Assembly: GCA_002118135.1 (NCBI GenBank)
Contig: BDIU01000194.1
Location: forward strand, 219,301 to 283,300
DNA from: Trebouxia sp. TZW2008
Taxonomy: Eukaryota > Chlorophyta > Trebouxiophyceae > Trebouxiales > Trebouxiaceae
Reading direction: 5' to 3'
DNA: 64,000 bases
The notes under the pieces are model-generated. The model saw only the letters and a program-made list of their open reading frames with translations, did no database searches and was not told where the DNA came from. The translations under genes were made by a program, and so were the position numbers. Positions 46,351-58,300 of this stretch are shown here, piece after piece (positions within the stretch are counted from its first letter, which is position 1; each line of letters starts with the position of its first letter).

Positions 46351-49300
46351 ATGGCGCAGTTGAGACCGAAGATGAACCGCCGTTTGACAGATAACACTTG
46401 CACAGAACGCACAATGTTTGGCGGAAGGGCCGGGCATTCTTCGATGCGACACCTGACTTTGATGTAATTTTTTCCATAGCAGCTTCCGCAATGTTGTATC
46501 TAGACCGCAACCTTGACTCCATGCTCCACGGCAGTCCAGTGATCTGAGGGTCGCTCTCTACAATGTTTTGCTATAGGTCGTTGCGTTCTCTGCAGACGGC
46601 GTCAAAGCAGGTATCGCTATATGCGTTGCTTGACGTGCCACCGACAGCGAGCGCAGGGGACATCAAGCGTGCATTCAGGCAGGTACACAGTCCTGCACGC
46701 ACCACAGACAGTCAAAGTTGACTCTGCTTCTCACAACAGCAAGTCGTCCTGCAGAAAGCCAAAGTACATCACCCTGACGTCAATCAGAAGGACAGAGACA
46801 GCTCGCATTTTGCCGGCATCCTGGTGGCCTACCAGGTGCTCAGCAACAGCAGGCAGAGGGAGCTGTATGATCTGAGTTTGCACAGCAGCTCAAGCACTGT
46901 CCATGCTGCCGCAAATGAAGGCGCAAGGTCAGTCCGTCACCAAGCAATATGCTTGCACCTTGAGTTCACCTCTGCCCATCACAATGTACTGCTCAAACGC
47001 AATATCACTGCTCCTGCTCCTGCTCCTGCCCTTGCTCTTGCTCTTGCTTTTGCACGTTTTTGTGAAATGTTATGCAAACAAGTGCGGTGTTCCCCTACAG
47101 ACAGACTGGCCCAACAGGCAATGAAATACAAGGCGAGTGGGTTCCTGGAGCAGGATGGTTTGCCTGGGCAACCAGGCCTGCGTCACAGCCCAAGGCTGGA
47201 CAGGTTGACAAGCTGAGGGCAGAGTTGCGCACTGAGTTCAGAGCAGCTCTACGCCACGCTTACCTTGGGCCCAGGCAAGTATTGCTGCAAACATGCACAG
47301 TATCAGCATGCCATCCTAGCACCACATTCACAAGCGCATGCTTCTGTACTGCTGTCCTCACAGCTCACCATTGCTTCACAGCATGCGCAGCACTGGCTTC
47401 TGTCCGTATGGGAAATTACCTGAGACCCAGGCAAGCATCACTGCAAATGCACAGTTCAGAGTTTCAGCATGTCTGGCAAGCACATGCCTCTAAGCGCATG
47501 CCTCCCCTTTGCAACTGTGTAAGAACTATATCTTGCTAAAGAGCATCCACAGCATGGCCTTCTGTGCTGTACTATGCCAGTGCAACCTGGCAGATGCTGC
47601 AAAACGAAATTGTACCCAGTGCTCCATTGCTGCAGGGTAGATGTCAGCTTTGGAGAGTTGCCGGAAGCTTTTGAGGGTGAGGAGCGCAGTGTGCCCGGTG
47701 TGAGCGATGTGTTGCAGCTGGTTTCTGGGCGTCAACTGCTGGGTGTTGTCCGGCAGCGGCAGGACGCTCACTTGACAGGTATCATGCTCATTTCCCATCA
47801 GTGCCAGTCTCATTCAATCCTCTTGCATTCTGCCGCTGCTCTCAACCGCCTCTGTGTGTGTCTCACCTGCACTTGTGCCAGGGGATAACAGCTGATATCT
47901 GTGCTCTCAAGCTCCCAGGTCTGTGTACTGTCTGCATTTGTTCCAGGGCACGACATTTATGGCATCTATGCCCTCAAAGGCATAGCATAGATCCTACTAG
48001 CGTATCTTGCAGATGCAGAGACTCAGGGACTTGGGTGATTTTGCTAAACATCATGCACCAGCAGGTGAGTAGCTACTCATTAGCACCTCTTCATGTCTGT
48101 TGGGTGCTGCTGAGCACATGAAAAGGCACTGCTGTTGCCAGACCTCCTGCATTCATCGGCAAAAATCCTTTCGTCAGGAGCTTTCCATACTTGCCAGGTG
48201 CTGCTGGGCGCATTGGGCAGGAACATCTGCGTCATCTGGACAGCGGTGCACGTCCCAGTCAGCAGTCAAGCTGTCACCCCAGCTGTAGCCACAGCTCGTC
48301 TGCAAGCGCTGACTCCGATCTGGCTTCTCAGCAGTTGCAATCAGAAGCCAGTCAGGCAGCTGCAGCAATCAGTCCTGTCTTGGAGCTGGTCTTGCGAGGG
48401 CAGCCCATTGCTGTTGCACTGAAACAGCGCAATCAGCCAAAGCAAGGTCTCAGCACAGAACCCACAAGTGCATCAGACCACAGCGCACAGCAGCACAGAC
48501 AGAGGCAGGCACAATCTAATGCAGAGCAGTCTAGTGCAGAGGGTAATGAGAGTGGGTGCAATTCTGCTGAGCCTTGGACTTGTATCTATGCCATGGATGG
48601 ATCTGTGCTAGCAGCCGCACATGAAGACAAGCTGTACAAGAATGGTGCAGCAGGGCCTCACACACACACCATCCTCAGTGGACAAACGCCGCTTGTGCGC
48701 CATCTACATATTGTCTCAAACCCCCAAGGTATGGTGCATGTCAAGCATTGATGTGCCTATGCAGTTGACGCGTGATCAAATGGCAGGACTAGTGTTGCTG
48801 CCCGTGATTGCCAGAGCGAAATGCAGGTTGACCCAGACGCACGATGCTGATGTTGCTGAGCAAATTGAGCATTGTTTGAGGTATTGTGCGTTGCATGAAA
48901 TTGTCACTGTGCAAATGCATAACAGACCCTGCGGAGCAGGCACAGCTCTTTGCAAGATTGCGCAAGTAGTCTTGCAAGGTCTGGTTCTAAACACAGCAGT
49001 TTGCTCATTGGCATGTCATGCACAAGAATTCGATCTTTACATGTGCAGCACGCAATTTCTTAATTTTGTGGGTACTACTGTTGTCACGTACGTGCAGGCG
49101 GGCAGGAGCTGTCTATATGTAGGTGTAGACGGGCTTGGCTGCCTCCCAGCAGTACATGGCTATTTCCACCCAGGAGTCAAGACCATGCAAGTGGTGGCTG
49201 GTACTTTGAGTGGGGTGGGCATGTTTTCCACAGACATCCAACGTGAGTTCCGTTTGTTTCGTTTATTGTTATGCATAGTGGTGAGTGGACAGTAATGACT

Positions 49301-49677
49301 AAGCAACGTGCCAGCGTTCCGTGCTGCGCAACTTCTGTGCTACAGGAGCCACACGCACATGCTTGCCGCCTTTCATCAATTAGTGTTGTATCAGCTTGAG
49401 CTATATCCCTGCTTGCATCAGTGTGCTCTTGGCTACAATTGTCATTGCAAGGAATCAATGGGATGCAGATGCGATGGTTGGTGCCATTTGCAGGTGGCTA
49501 CATCCTGCAGTCATGGTGCTTTTGGCAGCATTTGAGACACTGACACATGAAGCACAAGCACAGCCAGCTGTTACAGAGTTAGCAGGTGACAGAGCGTCTG
49601 CACAGCCCAGCAGCAAAGCACAGCAGGTCAAGCAGTGGCTCAGCAGTATGCTGCACTTTCATAAGAGACCCAGATGA
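46351..49677 (+). CDS. J-domain (DnaJ-like) protein, probably plastid
   Basis: Role by family: Hsp70 co-chaperone. Exons: 46351-46463, 46577-46682, 46755-46927, 47101-47274, 47636-47778, then 48013-48064, 48198-48728, 49098-49242, 49422-49677. Exons 1-5 and the last four are in phase within each block; the link between 47778 and 48013 is not resolved (a piece at 47947-47985, DIYGIYALKG, may belong). The J domain is split: LYALLDVPPTASAGDIKRAF, KAKVHHPDVN (HPD at 79-81), AYQVLSNSRQRELYD. A basic Met/Arg-rich leader precedes it. After the J domain: GEWVPGAGWFAWATRP, a long Ser/Gln-rich section, HASGGWYFEWGGHVFH, and a C-terminal hydrophobic pair (VLLATIVIA, then AVMVLLAAF). Not a canonical DnaJ: no Gly/Phe region or zinc-binding CxxCxGxG repeats. 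Exon 4 ends with a GC donor. Confidence 0.78.
47408..47455 (+). repeat. Copy of the J-gene exon 4 GC donor
   Basis: The end of exon 47101-47274 (YLGPR, CCCAG then GCAAGT) recurs at about 47414-47450 as TACCTGAGACCCAG then GCAAGC, with similar downstream bases (CACTGCAAATGCACAG). The unusual GC of the donor is kept in the copy. Confidence 0.7.
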
Positions 49678-50791
49678 GCTTGACGCAAGCTATGAGCTGG
49701 CTTGGGCGCTCAGTGGCACTTTCACACTATGCTGCGCAGTGCCTGCAGTACAGCTGCATTCGTGCTGGGAGCAGCCCCATGCAGTATGCAGCCAGTTCCC
49801 AATGATGCTAACTGTTGAGCAAGACTAGCGCCAGTGCTTTGCAAGCCTTGCAGTGCGCGCATATGGCATGTTGAGCTGCATGAACGGCGTGGGCAGCAAC
49901 TGTGTGTTTAATAGGGCGACGCTGATCATCTCAAGACACAGTTGCTGCGCACAGTTGCTGAGTATTTGATGTCACCCATTTGTACGTTGGTGTGCAAAGC
50001 TGCACGAGTGCGGCTAGCAGTGCGTTATACCATGAAAACAGCTACTGATCAGTGCGCCCGGCTATCATGTACCTCATTGCCAGCATAGTACTACCATACC
50101 TGTAGAATATGCATTTCCTTCTGTGCAAGCTGTCATCGCAACCGACCATGACAATAGGAATCAAGCTTTGTCAACTTGCGTGCTGCCTTCTATCACAGAC
50201 TGGAGAGGGCAGACCTATGTCTGGTCTGGGCATGCATAGGAATGCACTGTGAACGCGCAACAAAACTTGCTGGGGCCATGACAGATTGTTTTGTCACTCA
50301 ACATCTGACTAATGCTTACTACATGCATGTCAGACAGACCAACAGCTTTATCGCGCTGCGACACGCACTGTCAGGCAACGCCGGTGACCCGCCTTTACTT
50401 CGGTCGTTGCGGTGTCGGCAAAGCATCAGCTTTTTCTGCACGCCTGGTTAACCGTGATCCATCAAGCCGTGCAACCTCTCGAAAAGGTCGCAAGCCTGAC
50501 TGCACACGACACTTCGTCACGTTGCCACTGTCAGCCGTATATACCACATCTCATTCTGCAATGTCTGGTGAGATGCCCTACGTCAAACCCCGTGCCACGC
50601 CGTTTGTGGTGCTGCACCATGCCTGCATGCCATCTGCATGCTCGTCTCGTAGCTGTAACCTTGTTGCGTTATGCATCATTGATTGCATACTTGAACGAGC
50701 TTGAAAACACTCTCGCTCCCCTTGCAAGCGCGCCGATGCTGCACCTCTAGTCGCGCACCACCGCTTGTGAGCAGTCTGCTGACTAGTTTAT
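49678..50791. other. Intergenic region upstream of the aldolase gene
   Basis: Open stretches on the plus strand near 50312-50750 have no recognisable product. Composition becomes CpG-richer toward 50791, consistent with a promoter. No other feature seen. Confidence 0.4.
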
Positions 50792-53700
50792 ATGCACGGC
50801 ACAGATGCCCACACGGCCAATGGCACTTCTTCAGCACAAAGCTTCTCTATGCAAGGCCCTATGGTTGCCCTCTTGATGCCTTTCAAGCCATCTGATCAGA
50901 AGATTGATGATGCAAGCTTTGTCAAATACCTTGAGGTGATCTCATTGGCCCACTCTCAATGCTCAGATAGTGTTGAGACTATCAATCATGCTTCCAAAAC
51001 TCTCGATCACCGGTGTGCACCTGCAGCATCTGTGGCAAGGAGGCATCAGAAATGTCGTTGTGAATGGGTAAGACTGCTGCTGTTTGACCTTTCATTTCTT
51101 GACTCAGCCTGACTATCCCGCAAGAGATCAATGATCGTCATCTGTGAACAGTTTGTGTAAACAGTGAGCGCAACACAAATCTGGTCAGTGCAGGAGCACT
51201 GGCGAGTTCCCCGCAATGACATTAGCTGAGCGCAAGCATGCAGCAGAGCTCTGCAGAGCCCACTGGCCTGGCAAAGTGGTGGTGGGCATCAGCAGCACAT
51301 GCGTTCAGGACTGCATTGAGCTGCTTGACCATGCTGCAAAACAGGTCAAGTCTGCTGCAAGCGTAAGTCTTTCCCACCCCAAATCACAACAAACCTTTTA
51401 ACGACAAGAACACATACTACTTGAGGTCAAACGCCTTGCTAGGTACCCCAAGCTATACATCATGATATATAAATCCAGCAAAGGCGATGCATGGTCATGA
51501 TGAACAAAGCAAACGCATCTAGGCTGACCTTTGCCTGCCATTATTGCAAGCATTCTGCTGACTCTCCAGGAGGAAGATTGCATCAAGATGAACAAGGCAA
51601 AGGCATCTGCGCTGTTGTTTTGCCTGCCGTTATTGCGAGCACTCTGCTGACTCTCCATGAGGAATCTGTGTATCGTCATGACAATCATGCAAATATAGGC
51701 AACTGCGCTGTGCATTCGGCTGCCATCGTTGGAAGCCTTCTGCCTACTTTCTGTGAGTAGCCTGTGCATGTCACATACTGTACAACTAGGCTGTCCACTT
51801 GAGCCTTGTATGGGTGACTCTCAGACGCAGCTTGCCTGCTATTTTTTGCAAAACAAACCTGCTATCTGAAGCAAAAGTTGCAAAGTTGCAATCTGAAGTA
51901 ATAGTTGCAAAGTTGCAGTCTGGAGCAAAAGGCGAGAATTTTGTTGCAGGGTCAGCAATCAGTGGCAGATGCAGTGTTGTTGCTGCCGCCGTACTACTTC
52001 TCCAAAGTCCCAGATGCCGGCATTGAGAACTTTGTAACAGCTGTCTTACAGACCACAAAGCTACCGTGCTATCTATACAATTACTCAGTCCATACAGGCA
52101 ATGTCATATCAGTCGACTCATACAAGAAGCTGGCAAAGCAGCTGCCACATCTGCGAGGCATCAAATGCACCGTCACGGCCATGTCTGATGCTACACCTTA
52201 CAAGGAAGCTATCCCTCATCTTCAGGTCAGATTGTTTTGCATGCTCAAGCAGACATTGCTGCACAACGACAGTCAGCTGCTGTACATCAGCAGAAACCCA
52301 TAGCATCTGTGCTTTGATAGTTACGATCACCTGGCCATGAGAGCATCGGTGACACATCTCACATCTATCCTGATGCAATTGCTGCGTAATGTCGCACAGC
52401 ATCAAAAGTTGGTTTTAATGCTGCTGCGTCCATGCTGAGCTGTAGCCTGAGCTGAAACCTTTCTGTGACTGACCAACCACGAGTTCTGGGACGTCAAGCG
52501 GCAGATGGCATCTTAAAGTGACACACTGGAACGCTGCTTATGTTTTGCAGGCGTATCTAGGCGGTATTGAAGGACAAGCTCTTGACGGCCTCCAAAAAGA
52601 GCTTGATGGCGTCATTGCTGGAGGTATGTGTCAAAATCTTGCTGTCTTATATGCCTCTGACGGCATGGCTAAATGTGTTTGGCATGTGGTCAGATAGCTA
52701 TTCTGCTGTGATGGCATCATTACCGGAGGTTCATGTTACACTGTTGATACTGTGTCATACGCGCCTCAATGGCATGGATGGTTGTGTTTTGCATGTGGTC
52801 AGAGAGCTGCTCTGCTGTGATACTGTCGTTACGAAGGTGCATGTGACACTACTGAAACTTGTGTCATACGCGCCTCAATGGCAGGGCTGGTTGTGTTTTG
52901 CATGTGATCAGAGAGCTGTTCTGCTGTGATGCTGTCATCATGAAGGCGCGTGTGACACTATTGAAACTTGTGTCATCCGCCTCTTGATGGCATGATTACT
53001 GGTGATTGACATAAGGTCAGAGAGCTCTTCTGCTATTGTCTCACATCCAAGAACTCAGCCTGCTCCTGCTCACAGAGGCTCTCAACATGGCGCCTAACCA
53101 CTTCCCTTTTTGCACTTTTCTTATCTTGTACATCAAAGGCTGTCTCGTCTTCTGTGCAGGTATGTCTGCTGTACTACCTCAGCTAGTGGCCAAGGTAGAT
53201 GCAGACTTCAGACGTGGCGACCTCAAGTCAGCACAAGACTCTCAGGATGTTCTCAACAAATGGTGCGCTGCACCTTGGCATCAAAGCATGCTGCATCCTG
53301 CCATACTGCAGCTGCCTGCTTCGACTTCGCCAGGAAGCATCCACAACAGCAATTGTTGCACACCTAGTTTCAATTGTGTGTGTCAGCTGCGCGTCAACAA
53401 GGGCAAAGGCAGTGTACTGAGTACACCTATGCAAATGTCTCAAACAAACAAGCCCGACTTCTTGTTAGTGTAAATGTGTTCAGCTTGTGAACTGTGCCAG
53501 TGGTGTTTCAAACAAGCTGCTGGTGCAGGGCATCGGCACGAGATGACCTAAAGCTGATGGATGTGGGTGCTGGCAAGGCTGCTATGTCTAAGGTCGTGCC
53601 TGGGTTTCCATCAACAGTCAGGTCAGATGTCTCGCTTGCAATTATGCACACACATCAGCTCAGCGCAGATGTTGTGCTTGCCATTGCGCGGACACAACAG

Positions 53701-53950
53701 CTTAGGTTGCCCAGGTTTTGATGCTCAGCTGCAGTGACATGCGTGCATGGTTTGGTATTTGAGCATGCAGCAACTGGTCAATGGTAGCGTCAGCCTTTAG
53801 AAACAGCAGCTTTCTCTTCATCTAGCTGCTTGTGAGCATCAGTCTCAGCTCTGCGGGTTCCAGGAAATGTTTGCTTTGTGCAGGCCTGCACTGGTTGAGG
53901 TTTCCTCAGAGCAGCAGAAGGAGCTGGTCAGTCAGTATCCACAGCTGTAG
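50792..53950 (+). CDS. DapA/NanA-family class I aldolase/lyase
   Basis: Family: TIM-barrel Schiff-base enzymes (dihydrodipicolinate synthase, N-acetylneuraminate lyase and relatives). Eight exons close: 50792-50935, 51027-51067, 51194-51344, 51956-52225 (or from 51950), 52551-52623, 53160-53262, 53529-53621, 53884-53950 = 942 nt, 313 residues. Landmarks: VALLMPFKPSDQKIDDASF, NGSTGEFPAMTLAERK (GxxGE motif), ADAVLLLPPYYF, catalytic Tyr in LYNYSVHTG (near 153) and Schiff-base Lys in RGIKCTV (near 182), then AYLGGIEGQALDGL and LPQLVAKVDADFRRGD. The VHTG loop lacks the Arg that true dihydrodipicolinate synthases have at the matching place (GRTG), so lysine biosynthesis is unlikely; the substrate is unknown. 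No transit peptide is obvious. Exon 4 is preceded by copied acceptors and exon 5 followed by copied donors. Confidence 0.9.
51500..51760 (+). repeat. Three ~90-bp tandem units in an aldolase intron
   Basis: Units begin near 51505, 51591 and 51683 and share AACAA(A/G)GCAAA, CATCTGCGCTG, TGCCTGCCATTATTGC and CTGCTGACTCTCC. The third is the most diverged. I found no match to a neighbouring exon. Confidence 0.75.
51850..51950 (+). repeat. Repeated acceptor-like units before aldolase exon 4
   Basis: TCTGAAGCAAAAGTTGCAAA is followed by two similar units, each ending GTTGCA(A/G), just upstream of the real TTGTTGCAG acceptor. Period about 30 bp. Confidence 0.6.
52605..53010 (+). repeat. Exon-5 donor repeats in the aldolase gene
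   Basis: The end of exon 52551-52623 (AGAGCTTGATGGCGTCATTG, CTGGAG then GTATGT) and its downstream intron recur three times with a ~125-bp period (junction positions near 52727, 52840 and 52950). Copies read GATGGCATCATTACCGGAG then GTTCAT, GATACTGTCGTTACGAAG then GTGCAT, and GATGCTGTCATCATGAAG then GCGCGT. Each copy is preceded by AG (CAGATAG, CAGAGAG). Confidence 0.85.
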
Positions 53951-54076
53951 CATACTGCAGTAGCTTTACATTGCCACTATAGCTACCACATAAGTGCTTG
54001 GTCATGACCTTCGCATGCTTTTGCCTGGGCATCAGAATGCATACATCTGATGCGCAACATCTGCGCCATGCTAGGG

Positions 54077-54135
<59 letters not shown>

Positions 54136-55377
54136 ATCAGCAGAATTTGATGTCCTGTACATTCATGAATATTCATGTCGCTGTTCAGTCAAATCCGTGA
54201 GTGCTCTTCAGACTTTCAGCACTTCGACAGAATGAAGACACTGTGCGTCAGCTGTGCATTATGCATGCTGGACGCGCCAGCCATGATACAAATGATGACA
54301 GACAGCGTGCACGTCGCCTTCTCAGGCCCCACTGCTGCATGGTGCGGACCTCATAGCTGCGGCGATGCGCTACAATGTCCGCATCCTTGACGTCAACAGC
54401 TCTGCCCGCCTGTACTCTGCAGCTGACGGCGGCATTCCTTGCGGACCCGGATTACATGTGCTTGCGAAAGGGACCCTCTCGGAGATACGAGGTCGCAGCG
54501 GGTCAGCGGCGGACCAAGTGCAACGAGGCCGTCTCGACCCGCTCAGCTGAGCCAGTATTCAATTTGCCATTGCTTGGCGTGCGCTGCGGGACATGTTGCG
54601 GCGTCCTACTACAGCTACTACGCATTGGAAGCTGTTAGGTCATGCGTCATGAGATTTTAAACCAAGAAGAGTGATTGATGCCACCGCACACCAAGGCATG
54701 TTGGACTGACCGAAGCGCTCAGCGCCTCGTCTTTCGGCTGCATGCAAGCGCGTGCAATGCCATGCTGAATAGAGCGTGCAACACGCATCGGTGCTGCGGC
54801 GCTGCTGTGATAGCCACACTGTGCTGACGTGATCTACGACGTGGGGGCGGGAGGTGCGTATGACAAGGCAGTGGCGCCGTCCCCTGCTTGCATCCCTCGT
54901 TTGACAGCGCAAAGGCGGCATGCAGGTGCCGGGAGGTCATAGTGGCGCACATTGCCAAGCGTGCGGAGCGGCCTCCTGTCCTTCCCAGTTCTGGACTTTC
55001 GGCGCAATCTGGCGGACGCTTTGGGAGCGCCGAGCGGATGAAGACGACTGGCAGGGTAAGCTGTGCTGCACAGCATCACGGTACAACACGTCAGCGTGCT
55101 GTTTGGCGTCGCGTTGCAAAGCTCAGTCTGCAGCCTTGCCGTGCAGCACAGCCCCACCCCCGCCTTTCGGACACATCGTGAACCTCCTTGTCAGCACGGT
55201 GTTGACTGCATCAGATGCAGATTCTGCAAGACTTAGTAACCTCAATAACATGAAACAACTGCTCGCTCTATGTGCAGGGCAGCAGATGAGAACGCCCTGA
55301 AGGTCAACCTGCAAGTGTTTGCGCTCATAACACACTATCAGTGAGAAGCGTACTGTCCTGAGGGCTGCAGCTACCCA
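53951..55377 (+). other. GC-rich region upstream of the zinc-finger gene with coding-like pieces
   Basis: From about 54240 the sequence becomes GC- and CpG-rich. Possible exons: 54422 onward after a TCTGCAG acceptor (LTAAFLADPDYMCLRKGPSR) and 55274-55337 (AADENALKVNLQVFALITHY, then a GTGAGA donor or TGA). They could be 5' exons of the zinc-finger gene or of a separate short gene; I could not link them, since the last candidate intron before 55378 would be only ~30 bp. Confidence 0.35.
54080..54132 (+). repeat. (CTG)n microsatellite
   Basis: About seventeen uninterrupted CTG triplets ending in GTTGC. Depending on strand and frame it would encode Ala, Leu or Gln runs; no gene model supports translation here. 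Confidence 0.95.
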
Positions 55378-58300
55378 ATGGCTTCCAAAAAAAGCACGCA
55401 GTCACCTCCTAGGAGATCACCCAGGCATGCTGAAACATCAGCTACAGCCACAGTCACATCAGGCATGACAAGACCTGCACACAAATCTTCTCAGACTGCA
55501 GTGCCAGCTCCTTCATCAAGCAACTCCCAGCGCCTGCAATCCAGTCCTTCCAGCAGTGGACAGCAGCAAATTCTGCAGCTGCATTCATCACAGACTGTCA
55601 GTACGCCTGCAGGTCGGTCTACAGGCGCTCGCTCTGCAGACAGCAGACAACCTTCTGAGCCCAACTCACAGGTCTCCAAGCTCAGAAACTTGCCAGAGCG
55701 AGCAGCACGCAAGTCCATCCCCTACTCCCTTGCGATTGGCATAGTGCCAAGGCTTGCTAGGCAGACAGTAGACACAGCTGCAAGCAAAAGCACTGGGAGC
55801 AGCACCAGCAAACAAGCTGCATCAGCAGAGCGCACATGCTTGGTTGTTGAAGGCACAAGTCTGCCAGTACCTCCAACAGGCATAGCCCTTGACAGCGAGA
55901 TTGCCGCTGCTGCAGCTGGAGTTGCTGATTCTGCAACAGCTTCAATGCCCATGCCCGCATCAGGTGGGACTCAATCAAGCGCTGCTGCACCTGCCTATGT
56001 CAGCCTGCCAAATGCTCAAGAGCCACCAATCCTCAAAGGCACAAGCTGCATCATGGTAGATGCTACAGCTGCACCTGCTGACAGTGCCATTACAACAAAG
56101 CCCACAACAGCTTCAGGCGGGGATCAGCAGAGCACTGTTGCACCTGCACCCAGTAGATTGCCAAATGCAGAACAGCCAGAAGCATCCCAGCTACAGCAGC
56201 TACAAATTGCACAGCCAGCCCTCAAGCTTGCTGTCAAAAAGCAAGGCCGGGTAAACGCTACAGCTGCAGAGACGCCAGTCATTATGCCTCGAACTCTCAA
56301 CTCTACTGCTGCAGCAGTAGCAGCAGCAGCAGAGCACAGCCCAGCAATCATGCAAACAGCAGCACCATTGGCATCAGGCATACCTGCAAACCATTTCTCG
56401 ACACCTGTACCATCATTTCCAGTCTCAGCACAAGCTCAAGGTGCTGACTCACAGCTGCACACAATGGTGCCACAGCTCAGCACAGCAGTGCGTGCTAATG
56501 CTGACAACAGCAGCATACTCTATGGCGCAAATGCTCAACCCTCAGACACACAAACTCCTGCAACCCATCTTAGCAAAGGAGCAGCGCTTAGCTCTGCTGC
56601 AGAAGCTGTGAACGGAAGCTCAGTTCTACAACCTGGTCCATTTGATGGTGCCACAGCCAAAAGGTCACCATCCCACGACAGTGACACACTTTCAGACAAC
56701 AGCCTGCCAATGACAGGGATTGCGATGCGTGACCGCCAGCATCAACTTCCTGCAGAGGGAACGTCAAGAGCTTTGCAGCAGATGGTCCCAGGGCACAGAA
56801 GCAATGCAGTCATCAGCAATGTACAGGCAAGTGAAGGCCCAGAGATGCCTTGCCAGTTGCTGTCTACAGCTGGGATTGCATGCCACGTGTACCAAATGAA
56901 TGTCCAGCTGCATCTCACTGCTGTCTGCTGCACTGACTGCACTTTGCTGAACCCAGTGCTGCATGGGTCATGTGAATTGGCCACATTGACCTGTTTCAAG
57001 GCTCTGCTTGGCTCTGTGCAGGGTAGCATGAGACCACAAGGGCGCATGTACTCCATTCCTGCTGGTGTGCCTTGCTTGTTATGTGGCAAGTTCTTTGCTT
57101 GTAAGCAGGCAGCAGATCTGCACCTTGCCTCAGCACATGCAAAGGCCACTCCCAAGAGGAAGCCCTTGTACTGGAACTCAAGGGCAGTTGCTGCTGCAAT
57201 AGCCTCCAGACCAGCAATCAGCAACAATGCCTTGCCGCATGCTCCAGCTACACCGTCTCACAGAGCAACAGCAGCTGCAACAGTAGGCGCTGCAAGAGCA
57301 GCATCGACCGCAGTCACATCTGCAGCTTCATCAGCAGCATCACCAGCAGCTTCACTCGCATCTCCACACGCAGCTTCACCAACAGCGCTAGCTCAGCTAG
57401 CTGATGTGGTTGTCAACGCGCCTTCTAGCTCTGCTCAGATGCCGCACAGGCGCTTCAACCTGATGGGTCCATCCTTGATGCATGAGGCACAGCACAGTTG
57501 CACTATAGGCAAACCAGGGCTACAATCACCGAAAACTGTCAGGCACTTGGAATCTTTCCCGCATGCAACACAGATGCCTCAACAGGGCATGGTGATGCCA
57601 TCTGTAGCAGGAAGGGTTGTGCCAGAAAGCAACAGCCAACCCAGCTCAAACACATCTTCATTCCAGGCAACAGCTGCTCAGTATAACAGTCAGTCACAGG
57701 CAGCATTATCACAGGCATCACAATCACGGGCACTATCTTCCCAGGCATATCAGACTGAGGTACTGATCAGGGCTGCAGACCAACCAAATGTAGTCGTCAT
57801 GCATGTACCCAACGCCACAAAACATCTTGATTCTGCTCCTGGACAGCCTGTGCATCACCAATCAGCCAATTCTGTCCCTCAAGCACAGGCACCCATGGCA
57901 CAGAACAACTCCCATTCTTGGGCGGCGCACCCTCAAACACCCAGCTTCAATCCTCAGATGCAGAACCAACACCCTAGACTGAGAACACCCCCCGGGGGGC
58001 CCAGCCCAATCCCTACCCCTACCCCTCCCTCTATCCTTACCCCTGATCCTACCCCTATCTCAGCCTTAAACCCCCTGCAGACCCCAACCCAGCCTATCAG
58101 ACAGGGCCCCAGAATCAAGAGGACAGGCTGGGCTTCAAATGCCCAACATGCTCTTGAACCTCTAGTGCACGCCGCAACCAAAGTGATCAGCAGCAGAAGG
58201 GCAGAACCAATGCCAGACAGCCCTAATGCGCAACAGTCAAGCCCTGTATTGCAGTCACAGCTAATTGCTCAACCTGCATCACCCAGAGACCCAAGGTTGC

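Noticed and set aside
47880..47990. Two tandem J-gene exon candidates (GITADICALK and GHDIYGIYALK)
   Set aside because: They look like diverged copies of each other, but neither has a GT donor that restores phase to 48013, so neither is assigned.
54050..54235. Poly-alanine (plus) or poly-glutamine (minus) protein
   Set aside because: Both readings come from the CTG triplet run; no flanking splice structure or homology supports either.
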